Below, piece after piece: positions 18,696 to 27,163 of a DNA stretch of 64,000 bases. Source of the stretch: Thermogemmata fonticola (GTDB taxonomy: Bacteria > Planctomycetota > Planctomycetia > Gemmatales > Gemmataceae); contig NZ_JACEFB010000007.1 of assembly GCF_013694095.1 (NCBI RefSeq), forward strand, positions 124,001 to 188,000, read 5' to 3'. The position numbers and the translations under genes are program-made. The notes below the pieces were generated by a model. That model had not been told where the DNA came from. It did no database searches and saw nothing but the letters and a program-made list of their open reading frames with translations. Within the stretch, counting starts at the first letter, position 1, and each line of letters begins with the position of its first letter.

Positions 18696-21600
18696 ATGTC
18701 TTCCAAAATATATACGATTTATGGAGACGATTCCAAAAAATCATCAATATACCACATCGTGCAATTAATTGCGGGCATTTTGCTTATCTTACTTGGCATA
18801 TTAGTGATACTATGTCAATACTATTCGGAGCGAGAACTCCTGGTCATTTTGCCTACGTTTCCTCCTCCGAAGTTGGCGGCGGGTTTATTGATCTTACTCT
18901 GGGGGGTAGCGCTGTTCTGCCTAGCGAAAAGGCTCATCCTCTTAGCTCGCCTGACAGCGGCTTTGATAGTGGCCCTGGGTCTCTTGGTCGCACTGGAAAC
19001 GGCCTGGAATCGTTCCCTGCTGGAGGTGGCATTTTGCTGTCCAAGTCAAACTTCACATCAAAGCAATAATTTACCAATGACTATCATGTCCTGTTTTTTA
19101 TCTTATGGACTGTGGAAATTATCGCGGAGAAATATAACAGAAAGATCGATTGTTATAGTACATTTATTAGGAATTATGTTTATTATAGGAGGTGTTTTGA
19201 TATTTCTGATTCAGTGGTCGGCGAGCACACCTCCGCTACCAGCCTCTGTGATTTGCATAGCGGCTACTTTGCTGGGCGGTCTCGCTTTCCTGGCCAGTGG
19301 TTTTCTGATTCCCCATCGTGTTGCATTCCAACGACTATTCTGGCCGGAAATGGTTGGTGCAGTGGGGATTTATTGTACGCTGTGGCTCTGGTATGTGGTG
19401 GAGCGCGAGCAGGTGCAGCGGATTCAGCGGCAGGTCCAAGCCGAGGCGGCGCAAGCCCAGCGCGGCTGGCAGCAGTACACCGAGCAGCAGCGGACGGCTA
19501 TTCAGGACTTCCTGCGGCGCTGGCCGCAACTGACCCCCCAGCAACGGCAGCAGGAGATCAGCCGCTATGTCGGCCAGACACCAGCTTGCCTGGGCGTCTG
19601 GCGGGTCGATAGCGAATGGACGATGCTGCCGCTGGAGGTGCGAGCAACGGCGGCGTTCGAGTGGACCGAAGTGCTGCAATGTGAGAAGACTCAAGCGGCC
19701 CTGCGCGACCCCCAGCAACGGCTTTTGGTCCAGCCGCGCTCCAAGGGGAGCAGCCGGCGCACGCTCCTGCTTTTGATTCATCCGCTGCCGGAGGAGTTGG
19801 AAAGCGGGCATCTGCTGGCCATCTATTCCCTGGAGGACTTGCTCCAGCAGTGGGTGGGGCGTTCACTCCAGACAGGCTTTGCCGTAACTGTCGAGGACGA
19901 AGAGAAGGTGGTCTTCCAGTGGCGGGAGGGGGAACGGGAAGCCCGGCCCGAGTGGCAACAAAGCTTGCTGTTGACGTGGGGAGACAACCGCTGGCGGATG
20001 ACCGTGTGGCCGACACGGGACGTGCTGGCGTTGGAGGAATTGTCGCTGCCCCACTGGACGCTGGGGGTGGGGCTGATCATGACGCTGCTGTTGGCCCTGG
20101 TGATGCACCTGGCGCTGACAGCCAGCGGGCGGGCGCGGGCCTTGGAACGGGAGAACCGGCAGCGTCAGGCGGCAGAGGCGGCCCTGCGGCAAAGCGAACA
20201 GACCTATCGGACGTTAGTGGAGAATCTCGGCCAGGGGGTGTTTTGGCAGGATGCGCAGGGACGGTACGTGGCGGTCAATGGGACCTTCGCCCGCTGGCTG
20301 GGCCGGCCCGTGGAAGCGATTCTCGGCGCCGCCGACGAGCAACTGTTCCCTGCGGACCGGGCCGCACGGTTTGCCCGTGAGTTTCGGCAAGTCCTCCAGG
20401 ACGGTACGCCGGTGGAAAGCGAGGAAGCCTGGGAGACTGCCCAAGGCCGCCGGATGATCCGCCGCATGCTCACTCCTGTGCCGGACGAAAACGGTGCGGC
20501 GGCCCGCGGCGTACTAGGCATCTGCTGGGATGTCACCGAGCTACGCCGCCTGGAAATGCAGTTGCGCCAGGCCAGCAAAATGGATGCGATCGGCCAGCTC
20601 GCCGGCGGCATCGCCCATGACTTCAACAACCTGCTTACGGTCATCATCGGCAATCTGGACCTCGCCTTAGCTAACGCATCCAGTGGAAGGGAACCCGCGG
20701 ACGAGAAGCGCTCGCAACAATTGCAGACGGCCCTGCAAGCCGCCAATCGCGCCGCCGCTCTGACCCAGCGGCTGCTCAGCTTCGCCCGCAATCACCAACT
20801 GGACTGGCGGCCGGTGTCGCTCAACTCCATCATCGCCGATGTCGTCGAAATGCTCCGCCGCACGATCGATCCGCGCATCCGCATCGAGACGGCCTGCGAT
20901 CCGGACCTTTGGCCTGTCCGTTCGGATCCGAACCAGTTGCATCAGGTGCTGATGAATCTGTGCCTCAATGCCCGCGATGCGATCACGCCGCCGGGAGTCA
21001 TTCGCATCGAGGCGCAGCGACTGCCCGCCGGTTCACGCCGCCGAGAGCAGGGCTTGCAGGTGGCCGCCGGGGATTTCATCCGCCTGTCGGTTAGCGATAC
21101 CGGCTGCGGCATGAGCGAGGAGGTGCAAGCCCGCATCTTCGAGCCGTTCTTCACCACCAAGGAACCCGGCAAGGGAACGGGACTGGGTCTGGCGATGGTC
21201 TTTGCCATTGTCCGGCAGCACGGCGGATGGATCGAGTGCCAATCGCAACTGGGCCAAGGCACCCGCTTTGACATTTATCTGCCGCGCGCACCGGTCAGTG
21301 AACAGTCGGCGACCCCTGCCGTGGACGAGGACCACTCCCTCGCTGAAGACACGCCCTTGCCGCCTCCCCGCCGTACGCCCACCGTGCTGGTCGTCGATGA
21401 TGAAGAGATGGTGCGGAACCTGGCCAAGGCCGCCCTGCTTGCCCAGGGTTGGCAGGTTCTGGAAGCCGCGGATGGCCAGCAGGCCGTGGAAGTCTTCCTC
21501 CAGCAGCGCCAGGCCATCGATGTGGTCGTCCTGGACCTGACCATGCCGGTGATGTCCGGCCACGAGGTCTTCCGCCAGTTGCGGGAAATCGACCCCCAGG

Positions 21601-21818
21601 TCAAAGTCATCTTCGCCAGCGGTTATGCCGAAGAGCAGCTCGAAGAGTCCGAACGGCAGGCGATGGCCGACTTCATCAAAAAGCCGTACCGTCCCCAGGA
21701 AGTCGTGCATGCCGTCAAGGCGGTTTTGAAGCAGCGCAGCGCCGGGGAGACGAAAACCCACTCTCAGACCCTTCCTGAACTGAGCATACCTTCGTCCGTT
21801 CCCAGTTATAGTCTCTGA
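18696..21818 (+). CDS. Hybrid sensor histidine kinase with PAS and receiver domains
   Basis: A 1040-residue membrane sensor. The first 230 residues hold about seven hydrophobic helices; an extracytoplasmic region (about 235-450) rich in Gln and Trp follows, closed by another membrane helix (LGVGLIMTLLLALVMHLAL). A PAS domain (TYRTLVENLGQGVFWQDAQGRY) leads to a HisKA domain with His641 in GGIAHDFNNLL, a HATPase domain (NLCLNARDAI, DTGCGMSEE, GTGLGLAMV) and a C-terminal receiver with Asp947 in VVLDLTMP and the Lys in IKKPYRP. GGAG at 18683-18686 favours ATG 18696 over 18690. The first 500 bases are markedly AT-rich compared with the rest, so the membrane module may have been acquired or evolves separately. 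The partner protein is unknown. Confidence 0.88.
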   Translation: MSSKIYTIYGDDSKKSSIYHIVQLIAGILLILLGILVILCQYYSERELLVILPTFPPPKLAAGLLILLWGVALFCLAKRLILLARLTAALIVALGLLVALETAWNRSLLEVAFCCPSQTSHQSNNLPMTIMSCFLSYGLWKLSRRNITERSIVIVHLLGIMFIIGGVLIFLIQWSASTPPLPASVICIAATLLGGLAFLASGFLIPHRVAFQRLFWPEMVGAVGIYCTLWLWYVVEREQVQRIQRQVQAEAAQAQRGWQQYTEQQRTAIQDFLRRWPQLTPQQRQQEISRYVGQTPACLGVWRVDSEWTMLPLEVRATAAFEWTEVLQCEKTQAALRDPQQRLLVQPRSKGSSRRTLLLLIHPLPEELESGHLLAIYSLEDLLQQWVGRSLQTGFAVTVEDEEKVVFQWREGEREARPEWQQSLLLTWGDNRWRMTVWPTRDVLALEELSLPHWTLGVGLIMTLLLALVMHLALTASGRARALERENRQRQAAEAALRQSEQTYRTLVENLGQGVFWQDAQGRYVAVNGTFARWLGRPVEAILGAADEQLFPADRAARFAREFRQVLQDGTPVESEEAWETAQGRRMIRRMLTPVPDENGAAARGVLGICWDVTELRRLEMQLRQASKMDAIGQLAGGIAHDFNNLLTVIIGNLDLALANASSGREPADEKRSQQLQTALQAANRAAALTQRLLSFARNHQLDWRPVSLNSIIADVVEMLRRTIDPRIRIETACDPDLWPVRSDPNQLHQVLMNLCLNARDAITPPGVIRIEAQRLPAGSRRREQGLQVAAGDFIRLSVSDTGCGMSEEVQARIFEPFFTTKEPGKGTGLGLAMVFAIVRQHGGWIECQSQLGQGTRFDIYLPRAPVSEQSATPAVDEDHSLAEDTPLPPPRRTPTVLVVDDEEMVRNLAKAALLAQGWQVLEAADGQQAVEVFLQQRQAIDVVVLDLTMPVMSGHEVFRQLREIDPQVKVIFASGYAEEQLEESERQAMADFIKKPYRPQEVVHAVKAVLKQRSAGETKTHSQTLPELSIPSSVPSYSL

Positions 21819-22050
21819 AGGTCTTTCCGAAAGAAAGAAGCGGCGGTATTGGAGGGGCACAGCCGGTTCCTCTGGAAGTCGGCGGGGCAGGACGCTATGA
21901 ACCGATCCCGGCGCAGGGGAACGTCGAGGGGAGTGTGAGGGTGTGGGAGGCGATCGACGTTTGGGGTCCCGGCAGCAGCGGGAGCGCGACCTGTGTCTGG
22001 GACGTGATTGGCGCATTTTCAGAAGGTCCACAGTGCGGGAGGAAGAAAGC

Positions 22051-23400
22051 ATGAGGATGGCGAAGCGGCAAATGTGGTGGGCGATCGGTGCCGGAGGTCT
22101 GCTGGCGGTGCCGGCGTGGTGTCAAACACCTGCGCCGCTTCCGGCAGCCGGGGGAGGAACGGGGGAGCGCCCCGCCGTGGCAGAATTGCCTGGAGTCGTT
22201 CCCCCGCCCGAAGGGACGCCACCAGCGTCGGCGCGAGCCACGACTCTGGCCGATTTGGAGCTGCGCACCGCTTTGCCTGCGGATCACCCCTGGCGGCTCC
22301 AGCCGAGCACCGGGCCGTGGTTCATTCTGGTCAAGAGCTATTCCCGCCCTAGCCGCTCCGGACGCGGTGAAGAAACCGGCCCGACCGCCCTGGAACTGGC
22401 CGAAGCCCTGGCCCGCGAAATCCGCGAGACCCACCGGGTGCAAGCCTGGCTCTTCGAGTATATCTCCGAGGAGCGCAAGCAGCAGATGGTGGCGATCGCC
22501 GCGGCGCGACAGCGTGCCCGCCTCTACGCCCAGGAGTTGGAGAAGATCCGTCAGCAGGCTTTGCTTCACGGCATGGAGTTTCTCGAACCGGACCGCAAGT
22601 TGCGGCTGCCGGCCATTCAGTACAACGATCAGATCGGGGTGTTCATCGGGCCATTCCAGACGCAGGAGGATGCCAGCAAAGCGCTGGCGCTGGTGAAGAA
22701 GTGGCCGGCGCCGCGCACGCAGGTGCGGGGCACGTCCCTGATGGATTGGGGGAGCATTGTCCGCCCCGGACCGGACGGCAAACCAGTCCTGGAGCAGGGG
22801 TATCTCAATCCCTACGTGACGGCGATTGTGGCTCCCAACCCGACGGTGCGCCGTCCCGTACCGGCTTCCGGCGGCCTCGACCCGTTCATCGTGCAGCTCA
22901 ACGAAGGCCGGCCCTACAACCTGCTGCAAGCCCGCAAGGGGTGGACCCTGGCGATCAAGTCATTCAGCGCGCCGGTGCAGCTTCTGACGCCGGGCAGCGA
23001 CAGTGCGGTACGCAAGCCGAATACGTCCACCTCAGCGGCGGATGTGCTCCAGGCAGCGGCGGAACAGGCCGAATCCCTCGCTCGTACCCTGCGGGAGCTG
23101 AAATACCCCGATGGCCGCCCCATGGGCCTGGAAGCTTTCGTGCTCCACACGCGCACATCCAGTATTGTCACGGTGGGGCAATTCGACGGACCGAACGATC
23201 CGGAGTTGCTCCGCGTCCAGCGCATCCTCAACAGTCTCAAGGTGACGGAGGACCGGCAGGGGCTGAAACCGGCGGTCCAAGCCCCCTCGCTGTTCGACAC
23301 GATGATTCCGATCCCGATTCCTAAGGCCGGCCCGAACCGCGACGTTCAAGGGCTGTCCTCAGCGGCCGGTTCCACCTCCAGCAGCCGCAGCGGGCGCTGA
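22051..23400 (+). CDS. Secreted protein with an internal duplication, function unknown
   Basis: A 449-residue protein with signal peptide MRMAKRQMWWAIGAGGLLAVPAWC. After a Pro-rich linker come two similar modules. The first runs from WFILVKSYSRP through ALELAEALAREIRETHRVQAWLFEY to IGVFIGPFQTQEDASKALALVKKW; the second from WTLAIKSFSAP through AEQAESLARTLREL, LEAFVLHTRTSSIVTVGQFDGPNDPELLRVQRIL. Each module resembles an SPOR-like alpha/beta unit, but the match is by eye. AGGA lies about 8 bases before ATG 22051. The 3' end overlaps a minus-strand gene by 55 bases. Possible role: envelope or peptidoglycan association, not proven. Confidence 0.7.
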   Translation: MRMAKRQMWWAIGAGGLLAVPAWCQTPAPLPAAGGGTGERPAVAELPGVVPPPEGTPPASARATTLADLELRTALPADHPWRLQPSTGPWFILVKSYSRPSRSGRGEETGPTALELAEALAREIRETHRVQAWLFEYISEERKQQMVAIAAARQRARLYAQELEKIRQQALLHGMEFLEPDRKLRLPAIQYNDQIGVFIGPFQTQEDASKALALVKKWPAPRTQVRGTSLMDWGSIVRPGPDGKPVLEQGYLNPYVTAIVAPNPTVRRPVPASGGLDPFIVQLNEGRPYNLLQARKGWTLAIKSFSAPVQLLTPGSDSAVRKPNTSTSAADVLQAAAEQAESLARTLRELKYPDGRPMGLEAFVLHTRTSSIVTVGQFDGPNDPELLRVQRILNSLKVTEDRQGLKPAVQAPSLFDTMIPIPIPKAGPNRDVQGLSSAAGSTSSSRSGR

Positions 23401-23729
23401 TCCTGCTCGTGCCTTTGCACCGGTCCGGCGGCGGGTTCGTCATCCACGTCCTCACCGTGGCAGCCGTGAGCCAGGATGAGGAGAGCGCCGGCGATGAACC
23501 CGCCCGCTGCCCATCGTGCCCACCAGCTCCGCCTTTGTTTCCCCGGCAGGCTTTCGGAGAGTCCTCGGAGTGCCCGCAGTAGCGAGGCTGGGCGGGGAAG
23601 CGTTCGGGCTTGTCGGAGGAACAGCGGAGCCTGCGCGGTCCGGGGCACTGTCCAGTCGGGGTTCTGCCAAGAGCTTTTCAATCCCTTTTCCTCCGACCTC
23701 GGTGAGGGGTGGATGGGCTGCCGGATCAT
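23346..23729 (-). CDS. Small single-pass membrane protein coupled to DUF1501 gene
   Basis: A 127-residue protein of unknown function. A basic, Pro-rich N-terminal half precedes one membrane helix ([22 protein letters not shown]), then an acidic tail ([10 protein letters not shown]). Its start codon overlaps the stop of the upstream DUF1501 gene in the arrangement ATGA (23726-23729), typical of translational coupling, which is the main reason to accept it as a gene. Its last 55 bases run antisense to the end of the duplicated secreted-protein gene. It is not recognisable as a known family; it might tether or regulate the DUF1501 protein. Confidence 0.5.
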   Translation of the reverse strand: MIRQPIHPSPRSEEKGLKSSWQNPDWTVPRTAQAPLFLRQARTLPRPASLLRALRGLSESLPGKQRRSWWARWAAGGFIAGALLILAHGCHGEDVDDEPAAGPVQRHEQDQRPLRLLEVEPAAEDSP

Positions 23730-25225
23730 GCCAGGGCTTCTTCGATCACTTCCCCGCCGACATCGGTGAGGCGTTCATCGCGGCCATTGTGACGGAAGGT
23801 GAGTTTTTCGTGGTCCAGGCCGAGAAGGTGGAGGATGGTCGCGTGGAAATCGTTGACGGAGATAGGACGTTCCACGGCGTGGAGGCCGAATTCGTCCGTA
23901 GCTCCGACGACGGTGCCGCCTTTGACTCCGCCGCCCGCGAGCCACATGGTGTAGCCGAGCGGATTGTGATCTCTGCCGCGGCTGCCCTGGCTGTTGGGCG
24001 TGCGGCCAAATTCGCTACACCAGACGACGAGGGTCTGCTGGAGCAAGCCGCGCTGTTTCAGGTCGGTGAGCAGGGCAGCGATGGGCTGATCGACATGGCC
24101 GCACATCTTCTCGTGGTTGGCGTTGACGTCGTCGTGGGCATCCCATTGGGTGATGAGGGGTCCGCCGCCGGAGTAGACGGTGACGAAGCGGACGCCGCGC
24201 TCGATGAGCCGGCGGGCTAAGAGCAGGCGGGTGCCGAAGTCCGCCGTGTGGGGCTGATCGGTGCCGTAGAGGCGGTGGGTGGCGGCGGTCTCGCGGGACA
24301 GATCGACGGCTTCCGGGGCTTGCGCCTGCATGCGGAAGGCTAGTTCGTAACTGGCGGCGCGCGCCTCCAGTTCCAGGTCTTCCACTGGCGGGGTTTGCAA
24401 GGCATTGAGGCGGCGCACTAGCTCGAAGGAGCGGCGGTTCTCCTCCCCGCCCATTCCCAGCGGGGGGCGCAGGTTCTGGATCGGACTGGGTCCCCGCCGC
24501 AACAGCGTCCCCTGATAAATCGCCGGCAGATACCCCGCGCCCCAACACGGCGCGCCGCCTTCCGGCACCCCCTCCGGCTGGGTCATCACGCAGTAGGCCG
24601 GGAGATTGTCGCTCACACTGCCCAGGCCATAGGTGACCCAGCTTCCCAGACTGGGATGCCCCATCTGCGTCCGCCCGCTGTGCAGTTCATACATGGCCGG
24701 AGCGTGGACCGTGGAATGACACCAGCAGGAGCGCAAAAAGCAAATGTCATCCACGCAGCGGGACAGATGCGGGAGCAGATCGGACAACTCGATGCCGCTT
24801 TGACCGCACTTCTTCCACTTGCGGGTACTCGGCAAAATGACTTCCTGACCGGTGGTGAATTGGCTCTTGGGCCGGCCAGTGGATTCCGGCAACGGTTTGC
24901 CCGCCCAGCGCTGTAAGGCCGGCTTGGGATCGAACAGGTCCATCTGGCTCGGCCCGCCGACCATGAAGAGGAAAATGACGCTCTGGGCCTTGGCGGGAAA
25001 GTGGGGCGGTTTGGCGGCCAGCGGATTCTTCTGTCCCGGCAGTGGCGAGGCCGGCCCTGCGGCCGAAGCCCTGTCCCGTGCCAGGAGCCAATTCAAAGCA
25101 ATGCCGCCGAGTCCGCCGCCGGCCTGAAACAGCCACTCCCGCCGCGACAGAGCCACGGGAAAATGCCCGGTGTTTCTTCTGCTCTCTCCGCGATGCCCGC
25201 CGCTCTCTCCGCGATGCTCGGCCAT
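23726..25225 (-). CDS. DUF1501 domain secreted protein
   Basis: A 499-residue member of the DUF1501 (sulfatase/alkaline-phosphatase-fold) family abundant in planctomycetes. The N-terminus has a twin-arginine-like signal, [20 protein letters not shown], preceded by a 7-residue tandem repeat ([14 protein letters not shown]) encoded by a 21-bp direct repeat at 25181-25217. Family motifs seen: [69 protein letters not shown] and the closing [19 protein letters not shown] lies 6 bases before ATG 25225. Unlike most family members it has no cytochrome/DUF1549 partner gene beside it; instead it is coupled to a small membrane protein. Substrate unknown. Confidence 0.9.
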   Translation of the reverse strand: MAEHRGESGGHRGESRRNTGHFPVALSRREWLFQAGGGLGGIALNWLLARDRASAAGPASPLPGQKNPLAAKPPHFPAKAQSVIFLFMVGGPSQMDLFDPKPALQRWAGKPLPESTGRPKSQFTTGQEVILPSTRKWKKCGQSGIELSDLLPHLSRCVDDICFLRSCWCHSTVHAPAMYELHSGRTQMGHPSLGSWVTYGLGSVSDNLPAYCVMTQPEGVPEGGAPCWGAGYLPAIYQGTLLRRGPSPIQNLRPPLGMGGEENRRSFELVRRLNALQTPPVEDLELEARAASYELAFRMQAQAPEAVDLSRETAATHRLYGTDQPHTADFGTRLLLARRLIERGVRFVTVYSGGGPLITQWDAHDDVNANHEKMCGHVDQPIAALLTDLKQRGLLQQTLVVWCSEFGRTPNSQGSRGRDHNPLGYTMWLAGGGVKGGTVVGATDEFGLHAVERPISVNDFHATILHLLGLDHEKLTFRHNGRDERLTDVGGEVIEEALA

Positions 25226-25470
25226 CGTCTGCCTCCGCTTTCCGGGATGCGAATCCCCTTCCCAGGTGGGAACCCTCAGAGTCCCCGCGAGGCTCCGCAG
25301 CTCTGCAATTTAACCTAAACATCCCACGCCGGTGATGCAAGCGTGCCGGGCTTCGGATGCTGGTAATGCGGTGCTGGGAAAACGACAACGGGGTGATGCC
25401 TGGCACCACCCCAGTGCAGAGGGTTTCCTGCGAGTGAAGAGCGAATGGAGAAAGTGGAGCCGCCGTTGGG

Positions 25471-26361
25471 TTAACGGCGGAGCACTTCGATGAGGCGCTC
25501 GAAGTCGTCGTTGGAGTTGAAGGCCAGGACGATCTGTCCCTTGTCCTTAGCTTTGACGCGGATTTCGACTTTGACGGCCAGGTGCTGGCGGAGTTCATCC
25601 TCGATGGCCTGGACGTGGGGCGTTTTTTCGGCGGCGGTCGTGGCAGGTCGGCCTTCACCAGTCGGTGCCGAGGCTAACCCTTCGCTCCGCTGCTGGCGGA
25701 TGAGCAGCTCCAGAGCGTGGACCGAGAGGTTCTTCATGATGACTTCCTTGCAGAGGCTGATCTGCCGCTGGGGATCGGGGATGCCCTTGAGGGCCTTGGC
25801 GTGGCCGAGGCTGATTTGACCCAGGCGGACCGCCTCCTGCACTTCGGCGGGCAGATGGAGCAGACCCAGCAGGTTGCTGATGGTGGTGCGGTCGAGGCTG
25901 AGGCGGGCGGCGAGCTGCTCCTGGGTCAGGCCAAAGCGCTCCAGATAATCCTTGAAGCTGTGGGCTTTTTCCAGCGGGTTGAGGTCGCTGCGGTGGAGGT
26001 TTTCCACCAGGGCGGCCTCGAAGAGCTGCTGATCATCCAGGCGGACGATATGGACGGGTACTTCCCGCAGGCCGGCGGCCTCGGCGGCCCGCAGACGCCG
26101 CTCCCCGGCCACCAGTTGATAATGCCCCTCGCCATGTTCCCGAACCAAAAGCGGCTGGAGCACCCCGTGCGTGCGGATGCTCTCGGATAGCGCCTGGAGT
26201 TGTTCCTCGTCGAACTGTTTCCGCGGCTGGTACGGATTGCGTGTGATCCGTTCGATGGGCACCGTCAGCGGCGCGACACTGCCGGCCGTCCGGCTGCTCT
26301 CCCCCAAAAGGGCTTCCAATCCTCGGCCCAATCGCGGCTTGGTCATGACATCCATGGTCAT
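25471..26361 (-). CDS. parB: ParB/Spo0J chromosome partition protein
   Basis: A 296-residue CTPase clamp that loads at parS and spreads along DNA to organise the origin region. Near the N-terminus is the usual RLGRGLEALLGE leader (ParA-interacting type). The CTP-binding domain has NPYQPRKQFDEE, HGVLQPLLVR and GERRLRAAEAAG; the helix-turn-helix region follows with ENLHRSDLNPLEKA and LTQEQLAARLSLDRTTISNLLGLLHLP; the C-terminal dimer domain ends NSNDDFERLIEVLRR. ATG 26361 or 26355 could be the start, as AGGAGGGGG lies just upstream. Two parS-like sites lie about 210 and 330 bases upstream of the gene. No parA gene is present on either side in this window. Confidence 0.95.
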   Translation of the reverse strand: MTMDVMTKPRLGRGLEALLGESSRTAGSVAPLTVPIERITRNPYQPRKQFDEEQLQALSESIRTHGVLQPLLVREHGEGHYQLVAGERRLRAAEAAGLREVPVHIVRLDDQQLFEAALVENLHRSDLNPLEKAHSFKDYLERFGLTQEQLAARLSLDRTTISNLLGLLHLPAEVQEAVRLGQISLGHAKALKGIPDPQRQISLCKEVIMKNLSVHALELLIRQQRSEGLASAPTGEGRPATTAAEKTPHVQAIEDELRQHLAVKVEIRVKAKDKGQIVLAFNSNDDFERLIEVLRR

Positions 26362-26550
26362 TCCCCCTCCTTGGCAACGGGTCCTTCCGGGAAAGCTCCC
26401 CCACCTTGGCCATGCTTCCCGGCGGGCGACGGCGGCGGCACCATAGCATCTCGTGCTAGCAGATAAAGAGGACTTTTGCCCGACACTCCCTCCCGCGGAC
26501 GAGTCCGGGCTTCCCGCCCTGCTAGAACCCGGTCACTGCCCAGACAGAGT

Positions 26551-26590
26551 GGTTTGGCAAGCTGGGGAGACGTTCCACGTGGAACATGGG
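26551..26590. repeat. 40-bp direct repeat, copy 1, containing a parS core
   Basis: This 40-base segment is repeated without a mismatch at 26672-26711, 121 bp away. Its right half contains the palindrome GTTCCACGTGGAAC. Because flanking bases are conserved along with the palindrome, the copies arose by duplication or are under selection as a unit. Confidence 0.9.
26572..26585. promoter_or_regulatory. parS-like site 1 (GTTCCACGTGGAAC)
   Basis: A perfect 14-bp palindrome that matches the bacterial parS core (TGTTNCACGTGNAACA) except for the outer T, which is C here. It lies upstream of parB and is the expected loading site of its product. Confidence 0.85.
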
Positions 26591-26671
26591 TTTGGTGGGT
26601 GTGGAGGTGAGGGGGACGGTGGTGAGGAGGACAGGGTGAAGGGGCTTGCGGCGGCGGATGAGGGAGTCGGG

Positions 26672-26711
26672 GGTTTGGCAAGCTGGGGAGACGTTCCACG
26701 TGGAACATGGG
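26672..26711. repeat. 40-bp direct repeat, copy 2, containing a parS core
   Basis: Identical to 26551-26590. Confidence 0.9.
26693..26706. promoter_or_regulatory. parS-like site 2 (GTTCCACGTGGAAC)
   Basis: Second perfect palindrome, centred 121 bp from the first, the same orientation of flanks. Clustered parS sites near parB are typical of the origin-proximal region in many bacteria. Confidence 0.85.
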
Positions 26712-27163
26712 GGAGTGTTCGCGGCGGTAAAAGTCGGCTTGAGCGCGGCGCGGATTTGTGATTAGGATTCGGCCGCACGCTGGCGGCTCCGGAACCCGCC
26801 AGTGCGCCTGGGCTGTCACGGACCGGAACCCGTGGCGGCACAGCGGGGATTGTCGGAACGATCCCCACCGGAGAAGAGGTGTCGAAGCGTGGTGGAGTCC
26901 ACCGCGATCAGCAGGAGCTGGCACAGCGTGCTGGCCGCCTTTCCTTCGCACCTGCCGGTTTGAGAGTCGCTCGTGTTCGGTCTGCCAGGGCAGTGAGTGC
27001 CGGGTAGCGCCCGGTGGTGGCTGCCGTTGGGATGGCAGGAGGGCGCGTGCTGGTTCGCGCGGAAGCGGGCCGGGGCGCTGGTCTGCCGTCCGGGAGGTAG
27101 GACCGGGCTGGGGGCGGCTGTTCCAGCGAGTCCGAGATACCGTTTTGCGGAGGAGTGCTGCGC

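Larger units (their letters stand above)
26362..27163. other. 800-base non-coding region carrying parS sites
   Basis: No convincing gene lies between parB and the PseG-like gene. The region holds two identical 40-bp repeats with parS cores, listed separately, and a copy of a dispersed short repeat (26775-26795). I looked for DnaA boxes of the TTATCCACA type and saw none, so a replication origin is not shown here. Confidence 0.55.

Noticed and set aside
25395-25425. A sigma-54 promoter-like TGGCAC...TGCA
   Set aside because: The spacing between GG and GC is 12, not 10, so it does not fit the sigma-54 consensus.
26358-26951. A minus-strand frame across the parS region
   Set aside because: It includes MFHVE and VPRGTS only because it translates the parS palindromes; Pro/His-rich low complexity and no start signal.
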